Positions 45,480 through 55,879 of a DNA stretch of 64,000 nt are shown here, piece after piece; the first letter of the stretch is position 1; each line of letters starts with the position of its first letter. A model generated the notes under the pieces. It did no database searches, was not told where the DNA came from, and saw only the letters and a list, made by a program, of their open reading frames with translations. This DNA is from Eunapius fragilis (taxonomy: Eukaryota > Porifera > Demospongiae > Spongillida > Spongillidae): contig OY811971.1 of NCBI GenBank assembly GCA_963681505.1, positions 12,295,232-12,359,231 on the forward strand, given 5' to 3'. A program made the translations under genes and the position numbers.

Positions 45480-45979
45480 TAGCTCCTGTACATTTTGAAT
45501 CAGCTGAGCGTTTGTTTTCAGCACTAAAATGATAACTTGCTCTATACTGTTTCCAGCAGTTAAGTGGTAGAGCGTTTTTTTTTTCAGTGTATGTCGTAAT
45601 CGGACTGGAAATGCATGCACAAATTACCCGGATGGGGAGGGGAAGGGGCGGGTCCAGGGGCGTTCATATGGTACTTGCCCCCCTCCCCCCCCCCCCTCCT
45701 CCCCCCCTCCCTCCCTTTTGCCCATGCAGGTAAAGTAGAGCCAGGAGCATTTACGGCGTGACGGACCTATATATGTCGGACGTACGGCCGCAAGCCATCC
45801 TGTTACAATAGCTTCAACCGGGCGGCCGGGTTGTGAATATAGGGCGCATCACAATGCATAGTCTGCTTTTTCATCGCCGTCATGCACAACCGGAAACGAG
45901 ACCACCCTTTAACCCCTATAAATCGCATTATTATATTTCCCAACGCACTTCGCGATGAATGTCCAGTTGTGCCCATATT
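45480..45979. other. Intergenic stretch upstream of the ABM/SRPBCC gene
   Basis: Contains a C-run block at 45678-45715 next to 'ggcgggtccaggggcg', which resembles a decayed transposon end. No gene. Confidence 0.35.
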
Positions 45980-46057
45980 CAATCTGAGGATTGGTGTGGG
46001 CACATGTATGAACTGAGCGCATACATGACATATGTGCCCACACCCATCCTCAGATTG
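45980..46057. repeat. Hairpin just upstream of the ABM/SRPBCC gene
   Basis: 'caatctgaggattggtgtgg' continuing to 46010 pairs with the complement ending at 46057, with arms of about 31-38 bases, a few mismatches and a loop of about 9 bases. It ends 68 bp before the ATG at 46126, so it lies in the promoter or the 5' untranslated region. Confidence 0.75.
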
Positions 46058-46125
46058 TATCGCGTATATATACCTTGAGTATAGAATTATAACTGATTTG
46101 CGGTATCGGTCAAAAGATATAAGCA

Positions 46126-47993
46126 ATGTCGATCCCATTTTTCCCTCCACTGTGCATAGTGCCTCCAGTAGAGACACTATGCACCTACTTCGGCCTGACG
46201 ATCCCTTGCGTACCGGCCGTGGTCACGGTAGAGTCGGATGGAGACGCGAACGTCTTCGGCATGGAGATCCAGATGGGTCACTGGCTCACCTTCATTCTGC
46301 TCATGGTGATCGGCTTACTCACTCTGTCCTACGCCAAGTGGCCCTTCCGCTACGCAGACGCCATGAAGGTCACGGTCGGCCTCTATTCCATCATCACCGC
46401 CATTTTCGCACTCAGCCGCCTCGGCTTCCACGTCAGCCGCCTCCTCCTGATAACCGCCGCCCTCCACAACCTCCCCGAGTGGGCCATCCTCGTCCAGATA
46501 TCGGCGGCTAACACGACCAGCCACAAGGTCCAGACCGGCCTAAGGGCCGCCACGTTCTTCATCATCGCCGTCATTTTTGTGGTGGTGATGATGCCCCAGC
46601 TAGGTATCGCCCTGATTGTGGAGCAGTCTGTCGGCATCATGTTGGACTTCGCCTTACCATTGGTGTTCTGGTGGATGTACATCACCGGGTCCTCCCAGGT
46701 CAGGTCCTTCTACAAGCTTCCCGCCGTGGCTCACACCGTTCACCTTCTCTTCACCATCATTCCCCTTGTCGTCGCCAACTTCTACGTCGGGCACACGTCG
46801 TGGTTCTCTACCTTCTTACTCGAGATAATGATCTACGTTTCGGCTCCTATCACCCACACCCTATACGCGGTATGTTTTTTTTTTCAAAATTATATATATA
46901 TATATATATGTTCTTGCATGCTTATCATGATGCAGCTGCTGCTAAGTTAGTCATAGCATGGACAGCAGCTTGCATGCATGCATGCATGTTATATGCTAAG
47001 TGCCTAAACTTATCCATGCATGGGCTAACAACATGTCCACATACTAATGCATGCACACGCAATACATAGCGCTGGAGCTTCGACTTCGACGATTGCAAAC
47101 AAACTGCCACGGAGAAGGACAAGCCCATACACGTGATTCCCATGGAGCTCCGCGCGAAGAACATCGTCCGGTTCCTCGTGGTTGGTTTTCTACTCGGCCT
47201 TGTGCCTCTCATAGCAGTCCCAGCTATGATAGGATTTTGTCCGGCGACCCCTCACTGTACGCATAAGACCGACGTCATCGGAACGTCGGTTGCAGTGGTT
47301 CACCCCGGATTTGATGTGGCCTTCGAAGACTTGGTGGCAGCTCGCAACCTGGTCGAGAGTGCGCAAGTTGCCAAGGGTAACCGCGGGTACGAGTTGGTCA
47401 AGGACATCCAGAACCCGAACACCTTCCGTTTCGTCGAGCATTGGGACTCTGCGGTCAACCGTAACGCCTGGCTCGAGAAAGTCCACACCGCAGTGTTCGA
47501 AGAGCCGGCCATGAAGAACCTGCTGGTCGGGGGGAAGCTGTCGCATTTTGAAGTCCACTCTCACTACCAGCCGTCCGAATGCCGCGACTCTGTCGCTGGG
47601 GCCATCAGCTTCGACGTGGCAGCCAGCTGCGACAAGTTGTGGGGAGTCGTTTCGAACTGGTCCGACTGCACGTGGGTGTCCGGCTGCTTGTATGCTGTGC
47701 CGGACCCGCGCAACAACAGCCGAGTCCTTCACATGCAAACCGGGTCCACTTTCCATCAGGTCTTGCGGAAAATTGACGTCAGTGACCGCGAGTTAATATA
47801 TGAGGAGGCGCCCTCTGGGGGCCGCAAGGGATTCACTGGGCATATCAAGGCTGCTGAAACGGGGCGCGCTCCGGGTTGCCACTCAACGTACCGCTTCGTG
47901 GTGGCTAAAGGGGGCGTGAACCTGGACTACGTATACGACGACTTACTAAACGTTCAAGTACCGCGAATAAAGAAGGTGTTCAATAAAAATTAA
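46126..47993 (+). CDS. Multi-span membrane protein with ABM and SRPBCC domains
   Basis: Two exons, 46126-46869 (248 codons) and 47070-47993 (307 codons plus TAA), joined in phase across a 200-bp GTATGT..TAG intron; 555 residues. Residues about 45-245 hold some seven hydrophobic spans (e.g. LTFILLMVIGLLTLSYA, FFIIAVIFVVVMMPQLGIAL), with another after the intron (FLVVGFLLGLVPLIAVPAMI). From about residue 305 an ABM-type ferredoxin-like domain follows: GNRGYELVKDIQNPNTFRFV, EHWDS, LLVGGKLSHFEVH. From about 415 a START-like SRPBCC (polyketide cyclase/dehydrase) domain runs to the end: ISFDVAASCDKLWGVVSNWS, VLRKIDVSDRELIYEE. ABM domains oxidise or bind aromatic and polyketide-like molecules; SRPBCC domains bind hydrophobic ligands. 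The coding sequence is GC-rich with many C/G third bases, unlike its AT-rich surroundings. Substrate and membrane topology are unknown. Confidence 0.82.
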
Positions 47994-48528
47994 GGTGTGG
48001 AAGAAAATTGGAACCCAGCCGGTATTATTATATAGTGTGTACATGAAAACGTATAATTAGTATCCAATGAATAGCTTTTTCCTTCTGTACATACTTAAAT
48101 GAGTGATTGTGTGACGCCTGTGTGTTTATAAATAGCGGTTGCATGTCGTATTAACTTCCTACGGTCCGGTATGCAGCATATGTGGAGGTCTTTCAATATT
48201 TATATTAATTTATATAGTAACATATATGTATTAATTTTATACTTATTATTGTATAAACATCGATCTGCAGGCCAAATGATGAAAGCTGCATAAGCAGGGT
48301 TGCCGCGGTTATACGATCGGCGGTTTAATAATTCATGCACCGCGGCAACACTGCTGCTTATTTCCTGTAGTTATTTTGATATCCGCCCTGCGCCTATATT
48401 GAGTAGTAAGCATACGCCCACAAAGCGGAATATCAATTTTTTATTCCTACAGTGCGGAAAAAAAATCGCTGCATATCTTTTGGCCGAGTCAGAACGAGGG
48501 GAACTGTTCGCGAATTTTCGAGATATGC
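47994..48528. other. 3' flank of the ABM/SRPBCC gene, with a small inverted repeat
   Basis: Holds an inverted repeat at 48290-48361: 'taagcagggttgccgcggt' pairs with 'accgcggcaacactgctgct'. AT-rich otherwise. AATAAA words overlap the end of the coding region (47968-47986), so the poly(A) signal may be very close to the stop. Confidence 0.45.
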
Positions 48529-48536
48529 TTAGTTTT

Positions 48537-49331
48537 TAGGGCTCCTCACGAATCGAATGCTATTTGATTCGATTCGACGAATTTCGAATTCGAACATGTC
48601 GCGTTTAGTCTCTCTCGAACTTACGTACGAATACGAACCTAGGGTCAAGTTCGATTCGAATTCGCACGCGTTTTAATCAAATAATCGAACACGCTATAAA
48701 GAACCACATTGTTTCAATGAAGAGAGGTCTTGGCTAACAAAAAGCCTAACCAGTGCCTCTGAAAAACATTCATTGCAATACGTAGGCCTTTGTCCTTTTC
48801 ATTAAGAACTTCTGCATGTGATGCAGTTACGTATATGGCTAATCAAATGCAATGTGGTGCCTGTCTTGTTTAGTTTCGGAGGGTAGCAGCTTCCAGAGAG
48901 TACATACTACGTGTGTGTTATCCCTATATTTAGTGAAGTAGGTCCAGACAAATGATTTCGGGGTTCTGCCACCATTTTGAAGCTTCTTAGTTGTCGGGGT
49001 CCATGAAGTATTCGAAATCGACGACAATGTTGAGCTACTGCTAGAACTACATGTACTCTGCAGACCCTGTTAACTCTGAATCAGTACTTGGTACTTCCTC
49101 AACGTCACAATCCTTTGTAAGCACGCCGGTTACTAAAGTTTTCTAAAAAGGGGTTATCTAATATTATAAGTCACGCTATACCTAAAATTGGACGAACTTT
49201 CAAATCGAAGTTTGATGCATACCTAACGAATCGAACTTAATTATCGAATCGAATTCTAGGCCGTTCTAATTCGATTCGGTGAAATTCGATTTCTTCAAAA
49301 TTTGATTCGACTCGATTCGTGAGGAGCCCTA
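48537..49331. mobile_element. hAT-like DNA transposon, non-autonomous, 8-bp target duplication
   Basis: Terminal inverted repeats 'tagggctcctcacgaatcga' at 48537 and its complement ending at 49331, flanked by TTAGTTTT at 48529-48536 and 49332-49339. Subterminal 'gattcgattcg' words are abundant, as in many hAT elements. On the minus strand near 48990-48890 the text PKSFVWTYFTKYRDNTHVVC looks like the start of a BED zinc finger, the usual N-terminal domain of hAT transposases; the rest of the transposase is missing. Confidence 0.8.
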
Positions 49332-49339
49332 TTAGTTTT

Positions 49340-49985
49340 TGAGGGCTGATATATTTTGGCATTTTGGCATTTATTTTAACCTCCAATCTTCAGACGTCCT
49401 AGATCTATAAGACAAAATAATATTTCAAAAGGAATCTTGGTGATGTTAGCAGGTTCCATCAGCCCATTTGGAATGTTTATAAGTGCAAAGTTACGAAACA
49501 TTAAGAACGCATGCAAACCCACAAAAGAGCACTTAACACACATAAAAACGCAAATATTAATCAGAACAGGAACAGAAGGTAACTAAGTGAGTGCTCTTCC
49601 ACAGGCACCAGTATTTCAGTTATGAAAGACAATATGACAACAGCATTACTCTTGGATTGCAAGTACAAAAAGAATTTCGATTCTAGCATTGAACTGTGCC
49701 AGTGTGTCAAGCAAAGAGTACTGTCATGGCAAAATTTATCCTAGGATGAAATAATTCATCGTATTTGGATTAAAAAGATCATATCCTAGGATAATTTTTT
49801 GCTGCCAATAATTATCCCATATTGCAAGAAATCATATCCTATCGTAAATATGTACGGCAAATTTCAGCTGCAAATATTATCCTATGTGATGTTATTTTTG
49901 GATATATTTGTTGAACTATATGTAGTAGCCACTCAATTAAGGCATGGCAATTTGTAATTTATCTGGATTCAAATATGTAGTTCAA
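49340..49985. other. Intergenic sequence, nothing firm
   Basis: Between 49735 and 49880 the word 'atcctaggat' or close variants recurs several times. No gene. Confidence 0.3.
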
Positions 49986-49989
49986 TTAA

Positions 49990-50110
49990 TAGGAATGACA
50001 GCCTTTCGGCCAAACATAACTTCGAAGGGTGCGTCTAATGATGCCTCGTGACGACTTGAATTGTACGCAAAGACACATGCATGCGTCCAGATGTCCCATA
50101 AATCTATTCT
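49990..50110 (-). pseudogene. Integrase C-terminal fragment
   Basis: The minus strand reads DLWDIWTHACVFAYNSSRHE followed by a segment ending PFEVMFGRKA. This 'FAYN..H.A...PFE.MFGR' block is the end of the catalytic core in Gypsy- and Ginger-type integrases. Only this block is visible; it is a small fossil fragment and could come from either an LTR element or a Ginger-like one. Confidence 0.6.
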
Positions 50111-50339
50111 CGAACTGACTTAACTCACAGTCATATATACTGATATATATATATAATTATAATAGCCTGACAAACCAATATAACGTTATAAGAAATAAAG
50201 TCATGCACTGCATACATGTGGTACATGCAGGTGGAGTTCAGGTGTAGTGGTTGTCAACTTGGAATTTTCTAGCTGGCACTGCCGATCATATGCAAGACCA
50301 CAGAATTCACAACGGTAAAAAAGCACTAATGAAACCTCG

Positions 50340-50385
50340 CGTGGGTGTGAAGTCACTCACGTGGGTGTGAAGTCACTCACGGGTT
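50340..50385. repeat. Short tandem duplication, 20-bp unit
   Basis: 'gtgggtgtgaagtcactcac' occurs twice in a row. Each unit contains a small palindrome, 'gtgagtgacttcac' type. Confidence 0.7.
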
Positions 50386-50399
50386 GGTCCATTAAAAGT

Positions 50400-50905
50400 A
50401 AAAAAAAAAGGGCCCTCCTCTTGTAATGGCGGCAATTATGCACCGGACAGTGGCGGTATCCAAGTAGTAGAACCGAATGCGCCTGAAGGCAAACCGGGGA
50501 GTCTACCACTGCTATCAACACTGAGGTTTTGATGACTCAGATAATCTAACTGAACCCGCTTGCATTCTATTTAAACAACGCGCTTAGTCCCTGCATTGGA
50601 AGAACGCTCGACTCGAATACATCAGCTCAGTTCATTATCGCTGCATGCCTGTTCGCCATCAGCTGGTTCGCACAGCAAAAAAAACGAGTCGAATCAATTC
50701 TTGATTTTCGTATAGATAAATTTTATTTTAGGACGGTTGTAGCTAAAACACAGTCTAATGGCTATATACATGTACATCAGTGTGTATTGTTTTCTATGCA
50801 CACTACAAGACTCAATATACTTTTAACTTTTGCTATTGGCCTTCCCGCAAACCTATAGCCTTATATGGATTTAACCACTGTTCTTATTATAACACCTATT
50901 GCAAT
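50400..50905. other. Intergenic sequence, nothing recognised
   Basis: No reading frame or terminal repeats. A fragment 'ggacagtggcggtatccaag' at 50445 resembles an eroded transposon end. Confidence 0.3.
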
Positions 50906-51135
50906 TAAATCTCTTTATCTTTTGTTGATCAGCCCATGATCATATACATTTAGACACACGTATTTAATCCTACGCATATAATGTTATGTGTGCATTGGTC
51001 CCAACCATCTCCCGCCACCTTGGTTAGGGCTGTATATACGTTACACCGACCTAATCTACACAGTAGGGCAATGTAATAATGTATAGACTCCCATACACAG
51101 CAAGTCCACAATTTAAGCAAGCTATAGTCACTTAA

Positions 51136-51420
51136 CATAGGCGGCCCCAGGGAGGGAGGGGGGGGGGGGGCAGGGGGCCATGGCACACCCCCCCCCCCCC
51201 CCCCTCCCCTGGTTATGCGCCCCCCAAACCCCGATATGTAATTTTTACTGTAGCATTGCAATATGATTACTGCATGTAACTATGTGTAAAAAAGCTACTA
51301 ACACTCATCTGAGCGCGCGGCGATTAACAAATGTCTGTAATTGCAAAATCGATAATGCCCTCCCCCATTGGCCCTTCCTGGGGTTGGCCCTCCCTTTGGT
51401 AAGCGCTGGGGCCGCCTATG
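51136..51420. mobile_element. G/C-run MITE with 5-bp target duplication
   Basis: Ends 'cataggcggccccag' at 51136 and its complement ending at 51420, flanked by CTTAA at 51131-51135 and 51421-51425. Long G and C runs lie inside. The duplication length matches the MITE at 30881-31031. Confidence 0.7.
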
Positions 51421-52017
51421 CTTAAATCTCTTTATCTTTTATTTAAGTTGATATACATCTAGAATAAACCAACGCAAATAATGTTATGTGTGCATGGTCC
51501 CAAACATCTCCCGCCACCTTGGTTAGGGCTTAGTCTCGTTCCCAAACCCTATTTATTGAGAAACATGCAAGGTAAATAGGGTCTGGTACAACGCGACCAA
51601 ATTTCGGTTGCAACGGAATGTTACGAGTTACGTAAGGAATTTAATTATACACAATTCTTCACATCAATTAAGAAGCAATGAATTCAGCGTTGCCGAGTTT
51701 GTGGTGACGTCGAAAGATACAAGGATTCTAAATCCGGTGATTGCTCCAGGTGTCCAAAGTGCAGAGCCTGCTAAGTAAAAAAAAAAAAGGTACCGTAGCC
51801 TAAAGCTAGCTTAGCTTTTGCTGAAAGGTCTCTATAGGCACAGAAGACGTAGAAAAGGAGTCGGTCGGTGATTCAAGGTAACTATTTTACTTCCTTTCTT
51901 ATAGGTTTTACTTAAAGGTCTGGTAGCTGCATGGCTTTGCCCTTTTGTCTAGACACTTGTAGTATTAAAAGGGAGTAACGTATACTCTGTGTTGTAATGT
52001 TGTAGTGTCCCCAAAGT

Positions 52018-52293
52018 GTGTGGGAAGTCGAAGTGTTGGAGAGCTGTTGCAGAATCCTAGGATCCGGAATCCAGTTGAGTCCAGAACAAGAGGCAGCAGT
52101 CACAAGCATTATTAAGAGAAGAGATGTATTTGTTTCCCTTCCAACTGGTGCCGGAAAATCTATCTTGCTATATACGCCATACTTCCCCTGCTGTTTGACA
52201 CCATCAGGACTGAAGACTAAGGGCTCGATTGTGATTATCAAAGCTACCAAAGTGTGTGGGAGGTCAGAAGTGGTGCCCGTGCCTCCGTTATAG
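52018..52293 (+). pseudogene. RecQ-like helicase fragment, plus copy
   Basis: Reads VEVLESCCRILGSGIQL, then LSPEQEAAVTSIIKRRDVFV and SLPTGAGKS, a Walker A motif of a superfamily 2 DNA helicase with the Q-motif-like region before it. About 75 residues match the minus copy nearly perfectly, then the sequence diverges at about 52240. Not a gene on its own. Confidence 0.7.
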
Positions 52294-52470
52294 CTGCTAG
52301 CGCTTATCTGGACAGTCCAACGAATCTCGCTACCTCCATATATGGTAGATAAGGTGTGACAGAGAAGGTTGAAGCCTATAGCTTGGGCCAGCGGGGTAAC
52401 CGATAGTGCAGCGACCTCCCCAAGAACGGGGACCACATCAACGGAAGACTGTACTATAGTCGCCACGTAT

Positions 52471-52758
52471 TCAGTCAGCTATTAAGGGTGATATAACAAT
52501 CACAATCGAGCCCTTAGTCTTCAGTCCTGATGGTGTCAAACAGCAGGGGAAGTATGGCGTATATAGCAAGATAGATTTTCCGGCACCAGTTGGAAGGGAA
52601 ACAAATACATCTCTTCTCTTAATAATGCTTGTGACTGCTGCCTCTTGTTCTGGACTCAACTGGATTCCGGATCCTAGGATTCTGCAACAGCTCTCCAACA
52701 CTTCGACTTCGACAGCACTAAGCGTACACGTACACAGGGAAAAAAAGCGTCGAATCAT
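52471..52758 (-). pseudogene. RecQ-like helicase fragment, minus copy
   Basis: Same text as the plus copy (LSPEQEAAVTSIIKRRDVFV, SLPTGAGKS) but extends a little further, to IVIVISPLIAD and a stop. That is the start of motif Ia of RecQ-type helicases (usually SPLIALMKDQ). The extra length means the two copies are an inverted duplication of unequal extent or that one was trimmed. Confidence 0.7.
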
Positions 52759-52905
52759 TTAGAATCATTTAGAAATCCTTGTGTGATTGAACAGAGAATC
52801 ACACAAAAATCAATAAAGCGTATGATTTCTGCGTGATTCTCTGTTCAATCACACAAAGATTTCTAAATGATTCTATATGATTCGACGCTTTTTTTCCCTG
52901 TGGTA
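52732..52905. mobile_element. Hairpin MITE nested in the Pack-type transposon
   Basis: 'cacagggaaaaaaagcgtcg' at the left and its complement at the right, with inner arms 'tgattgaacagagaatcac' and 'gtgattctctgttcaatca'. The element folds into a single hairpin with a loop of about 30 bases. A TA at both flanks is possible but not certain. Confidence 0.7.
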
Positions 52906-53430
52906 GCCATGCACACGTGCACTCGCGCGGCGTACTTAGACACACCCTATATTACATTCCACGCATACCTGTAATCTGATTGGTGCCGCCAGCGCTTGCA
53001 ACCGAAATTTGGTCGCGTTGTACCAGACCCTATTTACCTAGTTTCTCAATAAATAGGGTCTGGGAACGAGATTAGTTAGGGCTGTTACATGGAACGTGTT
53101 ACACCGGCCTATAGCTAATCTACACAGGCAGGCAAAGAGGGAGCATGAGTGTAATAATGCAATGCAAGTCCACAAATTAAGTAAGCTATAGTCGATCACG
53201 TGTCTTTTATTTTAATAAGTTGATATACATAAGTTGATATTTCGTAATTAAGCCTATACGCAAGTAATGCTATGTGTGCATGGTCCCAACCATCTCCCGC
53301 CACCTTGGTTAGGGCTGTATAAAACATGTGGACACCGGCCTAATCTACACAGAATGGCCAAGACGGCGAGTGCAATAATGTCATGCCTCCCACAGCATGC
53401 GTGTCACAAATTAAGCAAGCTATAGTCCCC

Positions 53431-54573
53431 AAGTGCTAACGATGATAAGGACAAGACCAGCTCAGCTAGCTATAGGGCAAATGCATGCCAACGATGATAA
53501 CCAATCTACCACTGGTACTTTTTCGCGTAGTGTGCGTGCTTATAAGCTGTAATATATAGCAAATGATAATATAATCAGTTCTGTATATATACTTCAGTCG
53601 AAAAAGTTACAAACGCTCTAGTATAGTTGTGAGTGTACATTGTTGTCATGGCATGAGGTCCTCCCAGTAATTATACTGTTTTGATTTATATTTTTCTTTT
53701 GCCTGCGTAGCCTATCCAATTACTTCAATAGGACGACGAAAGATATGTGGCTAAAGAACTTGACAGTATAAAATAGGCAATCGTTAGCTAGATATCGTCC
53801 GCGCGTGAGTATATACATGTAGAGTTATCACAAAAGTGTCTAGAACGAGCCACGCAAAATGCTGAGAGTTCAGGTAAATTGTTTCGAACTATTTTGACGT
53901 GATGGTGAATACATAGCATTGTGCTAATCTTGTACATGTAGGCATAAGTGACATGCATGAGATACCTATCTCCACCATCGTTTGGTCACGTCTGTCCAGT
54001 ACATGAAGACATTGGTGAGGCCATGCCCTAAATGCATCATATCTGATGGCTTTTGTTAAAGTTCTAGATGCATGGTCCAGGTGTTCCATGCATGTTGGTT
54101 AAACTTGATAAGTCATAAAGGCTGCAGATGCAAGGATGCACAACACATGCACAATCAAATACTAGCACATATATTAAGAGTCCATGTCCTTTCGCATACA
54201 TCTAAACCTGTATATTAATACATTAATTGGAAGGGATGCGACAATGACAGAAAGATCAGATCACAAACATTACAACTGTACACAAACATGGCACAAGTGC
54301 AAGCAACTTGAGAGGAGAGTTATTGCCAAGGTCATGAGTCAAGCTTGGACACATCCTCATAAGGAACACCCTCCACCAATCTTCCTCTGGTTGGACCCTG
54401 CACAATTGCACAATTTATATACATGTAAACGTCACATGTGAGCGGGTCGGTCACCCAAATTCAGTTTTCTCTGTAAATAGCATCAATTAAAAACCCACAT
54501 ATCTTCCAAGATATAAACATCCTATATTCAGCACAACATGCAACACCATTGTTATATGTGTAAACTTACTCAT
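53431..54573. other. Intergenic sequence, nothing recognised
   Basis: Open frames at 53889-54089 (minus) and 54184-54441 (plus) show no motif and weak codon structure. Confidence 0.3.
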
Positions 54574-55030
54574 GCGGGGAACCACGTTATAAGGTCTGAT
54601 ATCCATAGAGTTCCAAACAGTCACATCTTTAGGTAGGAACGTTCCAATCGTTTCAGATTTCGGTTTGCACATACATGTAGAAGGTTCCTGTTGCTGTAGA
54701 TATTTTCTGTCCGTTTTATTTTAACTTCATCCATTATGGAGATATAGTTGTGCAAAGTGTGTGCACAGTTTCTCGCTCAATTCACGCCAATAATTTAGGC
54801 ACCAGCCTCCCATAGATTGAATCACCTAAATCATGGGCGCGAATATACATGTAGCGGGAAACCACGCACGCACTTTGCACATATCTCCGTAACGAATGAA
54901 GTTGAAATTAATGAAACAAATCAATAGCAACAGGACCGTTCTACGTACATGTACGTACTGCAATTTGAACGTTCCTACTTGAAGACATGACGGTTGGGGC
55001 ACTCTATGTGGTATCGGACCTTGACACAAC
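54574..55030. mobile_element. Foldback MITE, family 2, copy 2
   Basis: Inverted arms: left 'gcggggaaccacg', 'gagttccaaacagtcacatc', 'ttaggtaggaacgttcc', 'gaaggttcctgttgctgtag'; the right arm complements end at 55030. Related to 28925-29286, but with a longer centre that has its own inverted segment 'gagatatagttgtgcaaagtg' (54741, shortened here) pairing near 54880. Confidence 0.65.
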
Positions 55031-55795
55031 AATGTATTCAAACATATAGCAATGATGTCGTATGTTGTGTTAAAAATAGGAACCTGATAGTATTGGTTTG
55101 AAATTGATGCTGTTTTATACCTTGGTGTAACATGTCGTTTCTACCTGACTCCACACATAGTCACATAAATGATCTTGTGCTTGTAATGCTTTTCCATTAT
55201 TAATGTTTTTTGTTCCTCATGGTAAAAATGCAATTGTAAAATACCATTTATGATTCAAAAATATCTCATGTGAAATATTTGATATCCCTTCTTATGATGG
55301 TAAAATTTCATGCCTGAAGCCTGTGAATTACATCAACCATAATACTATGCAATGAAAAGCCAGGTAACAGCCGATTGGCATTTAATTAGCCAATAACAAG
55401 TCCCTGAGCCCTACTACCAATATATAACAAGACTTTCTACACAATAGACATCTACGTGATTTGGAATCTCCTAGGGTCCTGGTCGTCTCAAGCAATAGAG
55501 AGAGCACTACAAAGGTCCAAGGGCACGTGGATCCTGAAGGTGTTAGACTAAAACCTATGCATAAGCTAAAATTTAGATTTTGTATAGAAATGAAGTCAAC
55601 ACGTAATGTGCTCAGATACATGTACATGTACAATAATTCCACATGAGAGTGCACACGTACATTAAACAATCTCGAACTGCACTGATATTAGCGTTAATCT
55701 GTTTCATGTCCTCTAAGGCAATTTCATACAGTAAAGAAAAACCGTGCCCTACGACATGTACGTATACATTAATCAAAATTGGGTGCTATGTATGC
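55031..55795. other. Intergenic sequence, no gene recognised
   Basis: Short frames near 55382-55669 on both strands overlap and carry no motif. A minus-strand segment near 55750-55650 (LLYEIALEDMKQINANISAV) looks exon-like but has no partner. Confidence 0.3.
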
Positions 55796-55879
55796 TACCA
55801 TAACACCTGATTAGATAACACCTGATTAGGGCTTGATCGTTAGTGCTATCCAGTTACGCAATACATTTCATATTGTCCT

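Larger units (their letters stand above)
51531..53074. mobile_element. Pack-type DNA transposon carrying inverted RecQ-like helicase fragments
   Basis: Terminal inverted repeats of about 80 bp (51531-51613 and 52996-53074; 'tctcgttccca' start, 'ccctatttattgagaaac', 'gaccaaatttcggttgcaa'). They are flanked by the 9-bp duplication GTTAGGGCT at 51522-51530 and 53075-53083, confirmed by the intact neighbouring repeat units. A 9-bp duplication with long terminal repeats fits Mutator-like elements (Merlin is an alternative). No transposase inside; the cargo is a helicase fragment present twice in opposite orientation (52018-52240 plus, 52758-52471 minus) and a nested hairpin MITE. Confidence 0.75.
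50907..53430. repeat. Three tandem copies of a 230-bp unit, split by two transposons
   Basis: The unit contains 'catctcccgccaccttggtt', 'cctaatctacacag' and 'aagcaagctatagtc'. Copy 1 is at 50907-51135. Copy 2 is at 51421-51530, resuming at 53084-53195 after the Pack-type transposon. Copy 3 is at 53199-53430. The MITE at 51136-51420 sits between copies 1 and 2. The intact copies give the empty-site sequence that fixes the transposon borders. Confidence 0.75.

Noticed and set aside
47190-47756. 188-codon minus-strand frame inside the ABM/SRPBCC gene
   Set aside because: Antisense shadow in a GC-rich coding exon; no domain, while the plus strand has clear ABM and SRPBCC motifs.
51912-52466. 184-codon minus-strand frame in the Pack-type element
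   Set aside because: It partly runs antisense to the helicase fragment. The part around 52466-52250 is not recognised, so I did not call a gene, although captured sequence from another gene is possible.
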